DNA of 64,000 nucleotides from UBA9655 sp963704475 (GCA_963704475.1 OY969900.1:1178001-1242000); one strand, 5' to 3'. Shown: positions 24,466 to 33,415, counted from the first letter of the stretch. Notes: generated by a model from the letters alone, not told the origin. Made by a program: numbers and translations.

Positions 24466-25493
24466 TGATTAACGACCTTAGAAGGGGACGTTTCTTCTGA
24501 AAATTCCTTAAGAAAATGCTGATTCATCTGAGAGGTTATCATGTCAACGGCAAGGTCCACCGCATGGGCAAACCCAAAAGCATCCGTTCCGCCATGACTC
24601 TTAATCGCAACGCCATTGAGTCCTAACCAAAGGCCCCCATTGTAACGACGATAATCCAGACGCTTTGAAAGCTTTCGTATCATCGAGCCCGCCAGCAAAT
24701 AGCCAAGTTTGGCCCTCCAAGAGCTCTTAAAGGCTTCTTTTACGGAATACATAGCCATATGCATAATTCCTTCCCCTGCTTTTAAGACCACATTTCCTGT
24801 AAATCCATCCATCACCGCCACGTCAACTGTGCCGCGGGTAATGTCATCTCCTTCGATGAAGCCATAAAAATTATCTTGAATAGACGAGGCACGAATAAGA
24901 TCAGCAGCTTCCTTGATTAGGGGACTGCCTTTTATGTCTTCAGAGCCTACATTAACAAGCCCAACTGTGGGGTGTGGTAGTCTCAGAACATGGCGGGCAA
25001 AGAGCTCTCCCATAATGGCAAATTGCTGAAGATTCTTCGCAGAACATTCTACATTTGCTCCTAAATCTAGAACAACTATTTCACCCCGTAAGGTGGGTGC
25101 AAGGCTTGCCAAAGCAGGCCGTTCAATGCCTGGCATGGTTTTCAAAATGGTTTTTGCTAACGCCATATAAGCGCCTGTGTTCCCAGCAGAGATAACTCCT
25201 TGAGCCCGCCCTTCCGCAACTGCTTTGATCGCTTGACGCATGCTAGAATTTGGCAAGGTACGTATCGCGGCACTAGGTTTTGTCTCTGGTGTAATGACTT
25301 CGTCACATGGGATAAATGTAACTTTGTCTTTTAAGACTTTTTCAGAGGCAAGCAAAGGCTCAACCACTTTTTTGTCGCCATAAAGAAGAAAATGAACAGA
25401 AGGATAACGCTGTGCAGCAATCGCAAGACCTTGGATCACCATTAAAGGGGCTTTGTCCCCCCCCATTGCATCAACAGATAGCTGGATTGTCAT
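24462..25493 (-). CDS. plsX: Phosphate acyltransferase PlsX
   Basis: PlsX makes acyl-phosphate from acyl-ACP for phosphatidic acid synthesis, working at the inner face of the membrane. The 343-residue protein starts MTIQLSVDAMGGDKAPLMVI and contains VISAGNTGAYMALAKTIL, ALASLAPTLRGEIVVLDLGANVE, GLVNVGSEDIKGSPLIKEA and VMDGFTGNVVLKAGEG, all family motifs. It lies between rpmF and fabH, and the stop overlaps the fabH start. Confidence 0.95.
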   Translation of the reverse strand: MTIQLSVDAMGGDKAPLMVIQGLAIAAQRYPSVHFLLYGDKKVVEPLLASEKVLKDKVTFIPCDEVITPETKPSAAIRTLPNSSMRQAIKAVAEGRAQGVISAGNTGAYMALAKTILKTMPGIERPALASLAPTLRGEIVVLDLGANVECSAKNLQQFAIMGELFARHVLRLPHPTVGLVNVGSEDIKGSPLIKEAADLIRASSIQDNFYGFIEGDDITRGTVDVAVMDGFTGNVVLKAGEGIMHMAMYSVKEAFKSSWRAKLGYLLAGSMIRKLSKRLDYRRYNGGLWLGLNGVAIKSHGGTDAFGFAHAVDLAVDMITSQMNQHFLKEFSEETSPSKVVNQ

Positions 25494-25525
25494 TTAAGAC
25501 CCTCCCCTGTGCTGAAAATTCAGAG

Positions 25526-25720
25526 TCAAGCAGCAGTCGCATCTGCTGTTTGTCCTATCACTTGACGGCCCTTGTAGTGACCACAAGAGGGACATAAATG
25601 ATGAGGACGCTTACGCTCACCACAATTCGGACACTCAACGCTTCCAACGGGTTGAAGTGTATGATGCGCGCGGCGCATGCCACGACGCGACGGAGATGTT
25701 TTTCTCTTAGGAACTGCCAT
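25526..25720 (-). CDS. rpmF: 50S ribosomal protein L32
   Basis: The 64-residue protein starts MAVPKRKTSPSRRGMRRAHH, the hallmark of L32, and has a CPNCGERKRPHHLCPSCGHYKGRQV zinc ribbon with all four Cys (the zinc-binding C+ form). It is the first gene of the rpmF-plsX-fabH operon. The C-terminal tail (TADATAA) is slightly long. Confidence 0.95.
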   Translation of the reverse strand: MAVPKRKTSPSRRGMRRAHHTLQPVGSVECPNCGERKRPHHLCPSCGHYKGRQVIGQTADATAA

Positions 25721-25821
25721 TATTACTACCTATCCTATTTGTGGATGTATCCTCTTTGTTTACCCTAAAAAAAACAGGACAGCAAGAGTTTACGTACATC
25801 GGAGAAATTGCAAGATTTAAC

Positions 25822-25973
25822 CATCTTTATCATCCTTGGACTAGAAAAAGCTTTTTTTCTAATAAAAACAATAACTTTTTTTGGCCCAACGATCTAGAGA
25901 GCCAAAGAATCCTCGGATCAAGAAGTGTTAAGATTTTCTTTGAAAATCAAACACTTCTAACCAGAGGATAACA
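25822..25973. repeat. Decayed palindromic repeat type A
   Basis: ATCATCCTTGGACTAGAA at the left matches GTCATCCTCGAGCTAGAA at 14 of 18 positions. TTCTAACCAGAGGATAACAT at the right matches the complementary arm. The interior differs from the other copies. The 25721-26028 interval otherwise shows no gene. Confidence 0.45.
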
Positions 25974-26028
25974 TCTGAATAAATTTTGTAATTACTACAG
26001 TCGTCAAATTTAGGTGATCTTAAGTATT

Positions 26029-26406
26029 TTATTTATGATGTACTGTCTCTTTACAGTGCATTCCTCTTGGTCCACAAGCAGCACACGGCATTGATGATGT
26101 CACAGTGCATGAGGTACCGTTCTGTAGGTCGTCAAATGTAGGATCGACGCACCAGCTATTACCATGTGGCATTGTCGCCTCCGCAGCACACGAGCTACCA
26201 ACACAGGAGGAGCTTCCTAGTACGTAAGACCTACACGTGGCGTGGTTTTGAATGTGTCCTGTTTTTGTAGCGGATTGGAAGAACGGTGCAGATTTATCGC
26301 TATAGGAGTCCACGCAGCACCCTTGTCTTGCTATACTGGGGGAATTTATTGCAACTTCAGAGAGGAGTAAGGTGGAAGCGATGAGGATTAAAGTATTTTT
26401 TTTCAT
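26029..26406 (-). CDS. Small Cys-rich secreted protein of unknown function
   Basis: The 125-residue protein has a signal peptide (MKKNTLILIASTLLLSEVAINSPSIA) and a mature domain with about 12 Cys (GCCVDSY, ATCRSYVLGSSSCVGSSCAAEA, SWCVDP, TSCTVTSSMPCAACG, MHCKE). The paired Cys suggest a disulfide-stabilised fold or metal site. I recognise no family. The gene is divergent from nuoM. Two thiol oxidoreductases of the window (5.6 and 58.4 kb) would be available for its folding; that link is inference. Confidence 0.65.
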   Translation of the reverse strand: MKKNTLILIASTLLLSEVAINSPSIARQGCCVDSYSDKSAPFFQSATKTGHIQNHATCRSYVLGSSSCVGSSCAAEATMPHGNSWCVDPTFDDLQNGTSCTVTSSMPCAACGPRGMHCKETVHHK

Positions 26407-26569
26407 AGTAGTTTTCCTTTAGGTTATTTGACACGCATCACTTTTTCATAAAAAAGTTAACATTTTCTTAAAATCTCTGGGGAACAGAAAAGCTTTTGCG
26501 TTTTTGACATGAACCTGGCAGAGTACTGATTACTGACCTGATCCTAATACCTGGCCCCTGATACCTGAT

Positions 26570-28105
26570 ATGGACACCCTTCCTCTTTTAAGCATCACAA
26601 TTTTTTTACCGCTTCTTGGCGCACTCATGATTTTTCTGAATTGGGCCAATACGGGAAATAATGCCCGGTGGGTTGCGTTGTGGACGTCTCTTGTAACTTT
26701 AGGCATGGCCTTAATTTTGTGGAAAAATTATGACCCCACTCTGTCCCAGTTTCAGCTCGAAGATAAATGCCGATGGATTCCTCTTTTAAGTGTCGATTAT
26801 CATGTCGGACTTGATGGGATCTCGATGCCTTTTGTTTTGCTTTCAGCCCTTCTGATCCCAATTTGTATTCTCTCGAGCTGGACCTCTATTCAAACCCGCG
26901 TTTCTGAATATATGATTGCTTTTCTTATTCTTGAGACACTCCTGATTGGCCTTTTTTCAGCGCTTGATTTTGTCCTCTTTTATTTATTTTTCGAGGGGGT
27001 TTTGATCCCTATGTTTTTTATTATAGGTGTGTGGGGGGGGCCGAATCGGATTTATGCGGCTTTTAAGTTTTTTCTTTACACCCTTGTTGGGTCCATTTTG
27101 ATGCTGTTGGCTATTCTCTATGTTTATTTTGAAGTAGGGGGAAGTGATATTCCGCTCGCTCTAACGACGGCCTTTGATCCAAAGGTTCAAATTTGGCTAT
27201 GGCTTGCGTTTTTTGCCTCTTTTGCTGTGAAAACGCCTATGTGGCCGTTCCATACGTGGTTGCCTGATGCCCATGTGGAAGCTCCCACAGCAGGATCCGT
27301 TATTTTAGCAGGCGTTCTTTTGAAAATGGGGGGATACGGATTCTTGAGATTTTCACTTCCCATGTTTCCCGAAGCCTCTGCTTATTTTACACCGTTTGTC
27401 TTCACTTTAAGCATTATTGCCATTATCTATACGTCTTTTGTTGCTTTGGCTCAGACAGACATGAAAAAGCTCATCGCCTATTCATCTGTTGCCCATATGG
27501 GCTTTGTAACCCTTGGAATATTCACGGTTGATGCTCAAGGTGTTCAAGGTGCGATGATGCAAATGATCAGTCATGGTCTGATTTCAGCCGCTCTCTTCTT
27601 GTGTGTGGGGGTTGTGTATGAACGCCTTCATAGTCGAGAGATTGCAGATTATGGTGGTCTTGTTCACCGTATGCCCCACTATGCCGTTGTTTTTATGTTT
27701 TTTATTCTGGCTTCCCTGGGCCTGCCAGGCACAAGCGGGTTTGTGGGAGAATTCCTTGTATTGCTCGGCGCTTATCAAGTGAGTACGTCTGCAGCAACTT
27801 TTGCCTCTTTGGGCCTCGTTTTAGGAGCCGCTTACGCGCTTTGGCTGTATCGACGTGTTATATTAGGAGCTCTGGTGAAGCCAACACTGAAATCAATGTC
27901 AGACCTTAATTGGCGAGAAAATCTTGTGTTCGCCCCTCTCGTTGGGGGGGTCTTCGTTTTAGGTATTTACCCCGCCCCTCTTTTGACGCTGATTGATATG
28001 TCTGTTGCACATATAATCGATCAATATAACATTGCCCTTGATTCAAACGATGACATCATAGAGCGTCATCAAAAATTAGATGTGGCTTTAAATTCAGTTT
28101 CCTAA
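26570..28105 (+). CDS. nuoM: NADH-quinone oxidoreductase subunit M
   Basis: The 511-residue protein has about 14 membrane helices and is one of the antiporter-like, proton-pumping subunits of respiratory complex I. Key motifs are VDYHVGLDGISMPFVLLSALLIP, FEGVLIPMFFIIGVWGG (conserved Glu of helix 5), FASFAVKTPMWPFHTWLPDAHVEAP, and ADMKKLIAYSSVAHMGFV-like QTDMKKLIAYSSVAHMGF. The length is normal and no lesion is seen. No other nuo gene is adjacent: a Cys-rich gene lies upstream and a glycosyltransferase converges downstream. There is no clear ribosome-binding site before ATG 26570; the preceding 45 bases are built from repeated CCTGAT-like words. Confidence 0.93.
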   Translation: MDTLPLLSITIFLPLLGALMIFLNWANTGNNARWVALWTSLVTLGMALILWKNYDPTLSQFQLEDKCRWIPLLSVDYHVGLDGISMPFVLLSALLIPICILSSWTSIQTRVSEYMIAFLILETLLIGLFSALDFVLFYLFFEGVLIPMFFIIGVWGGPNRIYAAFKFFLYTLVGSILMLLAILYVYFEVGGSDIPLALTTAFDPKVQIWLWLAFFASFAVKTPMWPFHTWLPDAHVEAPTAGSVILAGVLLKMGGYGFLRFSLPMFPEASAYFTPFVFTLSIIAIIYTSFVALAQTDMKKLIAYSSVAHMGFVTLGIFTVDAQGVQGAMMQMISHGLISAALFLCVGVVYERLHSREIADYGGLVHRMPHYAVVFMFFILASLGLPGTSGFVGEFLVLLGAYQVSTSAATFASLGLVLGAAYALWLYRRVILGALVKPTLKSMSDLNWRENLVFAPLVGGVFVLGIYPAPLLTLIDMSVAHIIDQYNIALDSNDDIIERHQKLDVALNSVS

Positions 28106-29260
28106 AAGCTCTTTGTAAATGGAGATTGTTTTTGATTCCATTATTTTTTGATCATACTTTTCTTTAATCCGCACTCTCCCTTTTTCTCCTATCTCATCAA
28201 GACGTTTTTGAGGGAACGTCATTATTTTATCCAAAACGTGAGCCAAAGCATGAGAATTACCCGGTGGCGCCTCCCAGCCGGTTATTCCTTCTTCAATAAC
28301 TTCTTGAGCGGCTCCATGAGCAGAGACAACGACAGGTTTTTTCATGGCCTGCGCTTCGGCGACAACGCGTCCAAAGCCTTCTGGAGCTAGGGAAGGACAC
28401 ACAACAATGTCTGCAAGTTGATAAGCAGCAGGCAGGTCATGTGCTGGGGGAATCCACGTTACCCGATCAGCAAGGTTTAAAGATGCGGCATACTTTAAAA
28501 GGAAATCTCGATAGTCTTCCTTTCCTTCAGCAGAGCCTACAAAGATGAGGTGTATGTCTTTCTCTTTCATTAAAGAGAGGGCTTTAATTAAAATATCTTG
28601 TCCTTTGTTCTTGCTTATTCGCCCAGGTAAGAGAATGAGTCGTCTTTTTGGGGGAGTATTCCATGTTTTTTTTAAAAAATCCAAGCGTTCTTTAGAAACT
28701 GCATGGGGATCGAAGATCTGAAGATCAATGCCTCTTTCAATGAGGCGAATTTTTGAGGCCTCAAACCAAGAGAAATTTTTGTATTTTTCTAGAATATGGT
28801 CTTGGATAAAGTGAGAAATAGCAATGACAAGATCCCCTTTGGCCATTACCGAATTGTAAAAAGTTTTTAAGATCGACTTTGACGCATAGGCTGCATGATA
28901 GGTGGTAACGAACGGCACATTTAAAGCCCGAGCAGCCTTGTAGGCACTCCAAGCAGGACCCCGAGACCGGGCATGTACGATATCAACCTTTTCATCGATG
29001 ATAAGTTTTTTGAGCAACGTCGCATTTTTTAAAATTTGGAAAGGATTTTTTGTTTTAAGGGGAAGCGTTCTAAATTCTATCCCCTTTTCTTTTATAGTGT
29101 TCTCATGCGTTCCTGAAACAACAATGGCTCTTCCCCCTGCTTTTACAATGGCTTTTGCAATGATAATCGTTTCAATCTCAACCCCACCACTGCCAAGTGC
29201 CGGAATAACTTGCAAAATGGTGGGCTTGGTTTTAAATGAAGGCGAATAAATTTCAGACAA
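28094..29260 (-). CDS. Glycosyltransferase family 4 (GT-B fold)
   Basis: The 388-residue protein starts at TTG 29260 with AGGAG seven bases upstream. The N-terminal domain has PTILQVIPALGSGGVEIETI and VDIVHARSRGPAWSAYKAARAL; the C-terminal domain has RLILLPGRISKNKGQDILIKAL, VVCPSLAPEGFGRVVAEAQAMKKPVV (the EGFG..EA motif that holds the nucleotide sugar) and GWEAPPGN. Such retaining enzymes usually build lipopolysaccharide or capsule at the cytoplasmic face; the acceptor is unknown. Its 3' end overlaps the end of nuoM by 12 bp. It is the last chromosomal-looking gene before the tRNA-Ser island. Confidence 0.88.
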   Translation of the reverse strand: MSEIYSPSFKTKPTILQVIPALGSGGVEIETIIIAKAIVKAGGRAIVVSGTHENTIKEKGIEFRTLPLKTKNPFQILKNATLLKKLIIDEKVDIVHARSRGPAWSAYKAARALNVPFVTTYHAAYASKSILKTFYNSVMAKGDLVIAISHFIQDHILEKYKNFSWFEASKIRLIERGIDLQIFDPHAVSKERLDFLKKTWNTPPKRRLILLPGRISKNKGQDILIKALSLMKEKDIHLIFVGSAEGKEDYRDFLLKYAASLNLADRVTWIPPAHDLPAAYQLADIVVCPSLAPEGFGRVVAEAQAMKKPVVVSAHGAAQEVIEEGITGWEAPPGNSHALAHVLDKIMTFPQKRLDEIGEKGRVRIKEKYDQKIMESKTISIYKELLGN

Positions 29261-29451
29261 TATATCGCTCCTAGGTGAATACGTTAAACATTAATTGACA
29301 GAACGCTTTATGGCTAGATAAATTTAGCTTGACCTTAGATCTGCTTTCGCTGTTGCACAGCCTTGGCGGATAAGAGTATATTCCTGGTTTATCAGTCTCT
29401 TTGTTCTAGAGTTGGTTTGTGCGCTAAAGCTGTATTGTAACAGCAAAGACT

Positions 29452-29543
29452 GGAGGGGTGGCCGAGTGGCTGAAGGCGGCGGTTTGCTAAACCGTTATAC
29501 GGCGAAAGCTGTATCGTGGGTTCGAATCCCATCCCCTCCGCCA
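29452..29543 (+). tRNA. tRNA-Ser (anticodon GCU)
   Basis: The acceptor arms GGAGGGG (29452-29458) and CCCCTCC (29533-29539) pair, with discriminator G and encoded CCA (29541-29543). The anticodon loop TTGCTAA gives GCT. A long variable arm (TACGGCGAAAGCTGTA) and T loop GGTTCGAATCC mark a class II tRNA. The 3' half recurs at 57951. Confidence 0.96.
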
Positions 29544-29610
29544 TTTTTCAGGGATTTTCGTAAGTAAAATTTCTACATATTTTTTCCTTTCATTAATACA
29601 GTTTTAACTC

Positions 29611-30678
29611 GCTGAACTCAAAGTTGAAATGCAACTTAGTTGAAGAAGTTAGATAATACGGGCTTAGCATCAAAAAGTAACGAGTTAAATTTTTCGATGG
29701 GAGTAAGAAACCCGAGAGATTTACGCGGTGTGTTGTTAATATCGTTTATAATCAATTCAATATCCATATCTGTATAATCCTTTTCTTTAGATCCTTTAGG
29801 AATATCTCGCCGGATAATTCCGTTTGCGTTTTCAACACCGCCTTTCTGCCAAGAGGAGTAGGGGTCGCAGAAATAGGTTTTATCTTGGAGAGATTTCCTG
29901 AGCAACATATGCTGAGCAAACTCTCCTCCGTTGTCAAAAGTCATTGATTTTCTTGATTTTTCAGGAAGGTCTTCCAATATATTTTGAATGGCTTCTTCAA
30001 CGATATCTGCCTTTTTTTGAGGCACTTTTTTAGCCAAGACAACTTTCGAGATGCGTTCATAAAGAGTGACAAGGGCTCCCTTATTACCTGCAAAAATGAC
30101 CGTGTCTCCTTCCCAATGGCCAAACTCCTTGAGAAACTCTTTGGGTCTTTCATGGATGGAGAGACGATCAGGAATGAGGGAAGCTTTGGCTTTGCGGCAG
30201 GGCCTTTGACCTCGTTTTCGTTTTCTTCGAACAAGGTATTGAATAAGATTATGTTTTTTTCCTTCTCCATAAATCCATTTATAGATGGACTCATGAGAGA
30301 TTGTGTGCTCAAAATTTTCTGTCTTCAAGCGCCCTGCGATCACTTCTGGCGACCACCCCATAGCAAGATGGTCAACAATCGTGGTCTGCAGGACCTTGAA
30401 GCGCTCGATCTTAGATCCAGGGCAACCTCGTCGCTGCTGGGCTAAAACTTGAGCTTTATCAGGAAGATAAATCCCAACATTAGAATCTGTATTTTGCTTC
30501 AATTCCCGAGAAATTGTGGATTTGTGAACCCCTAAAATCTTGGCAATTGTCCCTCGAGATTTACCTCCTGCATGCAGGAGGTAAATCTCTGAACGCTTCT
30601 CTTGCGTTAAATGTTTGTGTGTCTTTCCCATAGCAACAGTACCTTACCATACTGTTGCATTTCGTGTTTGAGGTTAGG
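29611..30678 (-). mobile_element. IS30-family insertion sequence, complete
   Basis: The ends GCTGAACTCAAAGTTGAAAT (29611) and, inverted, CCTAACCTCAAACACGAAAT (from 30678) are imperfect inverted repeats. The 3-bp duplication CTC flanks them (29608-29610, 30679-30681). The matching uninterrupted site exists at 58070-58078, so the boundaries are certain to within a base or two. Confidence 0.92.
29636..30631 (-). CDS. IS30-family transposase, intact
   Basis: The 331-residue protein has an N-terminal helix-turn-helix (KRSEIYLLHAGGKSRGTIAKILGVHKSTISREL), QQRRGCPGSK, GHWEGDTVIFAGNKGALVTLYER (first Asp), MTFDNGGEFAQH (second Asp) and CDPYSSWQKGGVENANGIIRRDIPKG (Glu), the full IS30 DDE set. The frame is open and the element ends are good, so it may still be mobile. 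Confidence 0.94.
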   Translation of the reverse strand: MGKTHKHLTQEKRSEIYLLHAGGKSRGTIAKILGVHKSTISRELKQNTDSNVGIYLPDKAQVLAQQRRGCPGSKIERFKVLQTTIVDHLAMGWSPEVIAGRLKTENFEHTISHESIYKWIYGEGKKHNLIQYLVRRKRKRGQRPCRKAKASLIPDRLSIHERPKEFLKEFGHWEGDTVIFAGNKGALVTLYERISKVVLAKKVPQKKADIVEEAIQNILEDLPEKSRKSMTFDNGGEFAQHMLLRKSLQDKTYFCDPYSSWQKGGVENANGIIRRDIPKGSKEKDYTDMDIELIINDINNTPRKSLGFLTPIEKFNSLLFDAKPVLSNFFN

Positions 30679-30743
30679 CTCCACGATGCTATTATTTGAT
30701 ATTAAGGACACAAAAGAGTCGTTAAGTGATTGTGTCAATAAAC

Positions 30744-31884
30744 CTTGTTATACCCCTCGCCAATGGAAAAGCCTTATTAATCAAGGGTCTTAATGAAGGA
30801 AATGTTGTATTTTTGTAAGGAATTATGTATAAATGAGGGATGAGAATTGAGCTAACAATTAAAGAAAAAGAAGAACTTGAATCACAGTATAGTAAAGAGA
30901 GGGATCGCCGTGTGGCGGATCGTATCAAAGCGGTTTTGCTGAATGCAGAGGGATGGACGCAGAAGCAAATCGCTCAAGCGTTGAGGATTCGGTACGAGAC
31001 GGTTCAAGATCATCTCAATGATTATCGGAAAAACAAGAAGCTTAAGGGTGAGAATGGAGGATCAGAAAGTCATCTGCCCCTTCAGCAAACCGTAGAACTC
31101 ATCCAGCACCTTGAAGTCAATACGTACCTCAAAGTCGAGCATATCTGTGCTTATGTCCAGCACGTCTACGGTGTGGGATTCACCGTTTCTGGCATGACAA
31201 AATGGCTCACTCGCAATAAGTTTTCTTTCAAAAAGCCTAAAGGAACGCCAGCAAAAGCTGACCCAGATAAACAAGCTACCTTCATCAAATATTATGAAGA
31301 TCTCATGAACACTCTACCTGAAGATGAGCCAGTTGAATTCTTGGATGCAGTGCACCCTACAATGGCAACAAAAATAACATATGGCTGGATTCGTCAAGGA
31401 AAGAAGAACGACAAACTCATTAAAACAACTGCTTCTCGCTCTCGATTGAATCTTTTGGGATCCCTTAATCTAGAAAGCATGGAAATCGCCATTGCGACTC
31501 ATGAAACGATCGACAGCAAAGCTATGGAAAAGCATTTTGCTTCTCTGCGGAAGAAATATCCGAAAGCTCCAAAGATTCATCAGATTTTGGACAATGGGCC
31601 TTATAATAGAAGCCAGGAAACGAAGGAAGCCGCTAAAAAGTATGGAATCTTGCTGCATTACTTACCGACCTATAGCCCCAATCTTAATCCAATCGAACGC
31701 GTCTGGAAGGTTCTGAACGAATTCACACGTAATAACAGAGTCTTTACAACTGTGAGCGAGTTTAAAACAGCCATTTTTAAATTTTTTCAGGTCACGTGGC
31801 CTGAAATATCAGCGTCCTTGGTCAATCGTATCACGGATAACTTTCAGATCCTCAATAAGGCTTCTTGATGTCCGAGGGGTTCTC
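30744..31884 (+). mobile_element. IS630-family element 2, approximate limits
   Basis: Short inverted ends with ACCCCTCG in common (30754-30761 and complementary CGAGGGG at 31873-31879) bracket an intact transposase. The left limit is where sequence shared with 58137 stops. The exact ends and target duplication were not resolved. The right end abuts the IS110-family element. Confidence 0.45.
30840..31868 (+). CDS. IS630-family transposase, intact
   Basis: The 342-residue protein has an N-terminal helix-turn-helix region (GWTQKQIAQALRIRYETVQDHLNDY), GVGFTVSGMTKWLTRNKFSFKKPKG, then the DDE_3 domain: VEFLDAVHPTMATKITYGWI, KIHQILDNGPYNRS and HYLPTYSPNLNPIERVWKVLNE. It is a different IS630 lineage from the decayed element at 22.0 kb, as shown by its distinct N-terminus and ends. 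No lesion is seen. Confidence 0.92.
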   Translation: MRIELTIKEKEELESQYSKERDRRVADRIKAVLLNAEGWTQKQIAQALRIRYETVQDHLNDYRKNKKLKGENGGSESHLPLQQTVELIQHLEVNTYLKVEHICAYVQHVYGVGFTVSGMTKWLTRNKFSFKKPKGTPAKADPDKQATFIKYYEDLMNTLPEDEPVEFLDAVHPTMATKITYGWIRQGKKNDKLIKTTASRSRLNLLGSLNLESMEIAIATHETIDSKAMEKHFASLRKKYPKAPKIHQILDNGPYNRSQETKEAAKKYGILLHYLPTYSPNLNPIERVWKVLNEFTRNNRVFTTVSEFKTAIFKFFQVTWPEISASLVNRITDNFQILNKAS

Positions 31885-31895
31885 TAATTGCGCTT

Positions 31896-32215
31896 ACGTC
31901 AAGATACATTTCCTAACTTTTTGTCTAGCTTTTTCATTGAGTTAGAGTTTTATAAAACAATATCCATGGTTCTCTTCGTGGTCTTGTTTGAAGAAGATTT
32001 TATTTTCTCTCCGCCCCATCATAGTCTTCGAAAGAAACAAGCGAGGCAATGTTGATACGACCTCTTAAGGGTCATCGTGAATACGCCTTTACTTATCTCA
32101 TCGGTTTTGTTTTACAAAACCCTTTCTCAAAGAATAGTCCTTGAAAAAGGCCTGCCCCCTGCTACCGCAGGGATTTCCCACTCTCTTTTTTTGAGAGAAT
32201 TTTCTGTCCTTTACT
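31896..32215 (-). other. Long non-coding end of the IS110-family element, candidate guide-RNA region
   Basis: No reading frame of note lies here. IS110-superfamily elements encode a structured guide (bridge or seeker) RNA in a non-coding end, and in the IS1111 group this is downstream of the transposase, matching this location. The RNA itself was not folded here, so this is an inference from position. Confidence 0.3.
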
Positions 32216-33256
32216 TCAAGCCGCCTTTTGTACTTCGGTATTGCTATATCTAAAAGATTCTCCCGTGACCAACATCCGATGCATAATCACGGCCAATTTG
32301 CGGCCTACAGCCATGGCTGCTTTTTTAAAGCCATGTTTTTTCTGTATCTTGAGTCCCCATACTTTTAAAGAACTCCATGTGCTAGTACGTGTTAGCAAAA
32401 CAGTGCTAGCTTCTGTCAATAATTTGCGAACCGCTTTTGATCCGCATCTGGATACCCTGCCAAGCTTTACGGTCTCTCCACTCAAATACTGCCTCGTGGT
32501 CATTCCATAATAGGCTCCAACCGTTTCTGATTTTTTAAACCGCGTGGGGTCATCCATATCAGATTTGTAGGTCATGGCAACAACCATTCCGACCCCTGGA
32601 ATTGTCATGAGACGTTTTACGGCTTCATCTTGTTTACAGAGTTGGTTCAACACCTTGTCCAGTTTTTTGATTTCTTCATGCATAGATTCAAAGCTTTTGA
32701 GAAGACTTTTTATACCTGTGTGCGCCTCGGGAGACACATTGATTAAGGAGTCTCGAGTTGTTGCCCCAAATCTCTCATTGCTGACTTCCCCTAGACGTAT
32801 CCCAAATGTCTTGAGGAGACCTCTGATCGTGTTCTTGAAAAGACCTCTGCTCTCAACCAAAGTTGACCGGGAACTCAAAAAAATTCCAATTGAGTCATCT
32901 TCATCGCTTCGAATATTTACGAGCTTATAATGATTGCACCTCATCGCATCCGCTATTCCCCGCGCATCATTCTTGTCCGTCTTGTTGACAGTGACAGATA
33001 AAATCGCTGCCATCTTGCGAGCATCTATACGTATCGCTTTGACGCCTCGCTCAAGGAGTCCTTTCGTCAAATATTTACTCAAACTTCCCGTTTCTAACCC
33101 GACTTTTTCCAACTCAACTCCGCTCTTTGAAAGCTCTTCGTGGATGGCTAGGGAATCTGTGGAGGCTTTGCTTTCAAAAATCCTTTTACCCTCTTCGTTC
33201 AAAACGCATATATTTGTTACTTTCATACTCACATCTAATCCTGCATAATACTTCAT
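32216..33256 (-). CDS. IS110-family transposase, intact
   Basis: The product has about 346 residues from ATG 33256, preceded by AGGAG. The N-terminal RuvC-like DEDD domain starts MKYYAGLDVSMKVTNICVLNEEGK, with LETGSLSKYLTKGL and VNKTDKNDARGIADAMR carrying the other acidic residues. The C-terminal Tnp_20 domain has LMTIPGVGMVVAMTYKSDMDDPTRFKKSETVGAYYGMTTRQYLSG. A longer frame starting upstream adds 20 residues with no family support. No lesion is seen. Confidence 0.92.
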   Translation of the reverse strand: MKYYAGLDVSMKVTNICVLNEEGKRIFESKASTDSLAIHEELSKSGVELEKVGLETGSLSKYLTKGLLERGVKAIRIDARKMAAILSVTVNKTDKNDARGIADAMRCNHYKLVNIRSDEDDSIGIFLSSRSTLVESRGLFKNTIRGLLKTFGIRLGEVSNERFGATTRDSLINVSPEAHTGIKSLLKSFESMHEEIKKLDKVLNQLCKQDEAVKRLMTIPGVGMVVAMTYKSDMDDPTRFKKSETVGAYYGMTTRQYLSGETVKLGRVSRCGSKAVRKLLTEASTVLLTRTSTWSSLKVWGLKIQKKHGFKKAAMAVGRKLAVIMHRMLVTGESFRYSNTEVQKAA

Positions 33257-33382
33257 GGAATGTCTCCTTTTTTTGTTATCGATATCAAAAATTTGAGCCT
33301 CTGCTCTAGGAGACATTCTTCCCTATCCAAGGGAGAAGCGCAATTACACTATGTATAATAACTATTTTTTCAGCTAAGAAAG

Positions 33383-33415
33383 GCCCTCATGAAGAGAGTA
33401 GGGAGGGCTTTTCTC
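33383..33415. terminator. Probable terminator after the STAND regulator gene
   Basis: GCCCTC (33383-33388) pairs with GAGGGC (33403-33408), flanked by A-rich and T-rich runs (AAAGG before, TTTTCTCTTT after). It could work on either strand; it lies downstream of the minus-strand gene ending at 33560. The rest of 33347-33559 shows no gene. Confidence 0.45.

Larger units (their letters stand above)
31885..33346 (-). mobile_element. IS110-superfamily element with subterminal inverted repeats (IS1111-like)
   Basis: TAATTGCGCTT (31885-31895) and AAGCGCAATTA (33336-33346) are perfect 11-bp inverted repeats enclosing a DEDD transposase. Subterminal repeats of this size mark the IS1111 group. A 320-bp non-coding stretch lies downstream of the transposase (31896-32215). 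No target duplication is expected for the family, and none is seen. Confidence 0.7.

Noticed and set aside
29984..30445. Plus-strand 153-residue reading frame
   Set aside because: It is antisense to the intact IS30 transposase and shows no independent signals.
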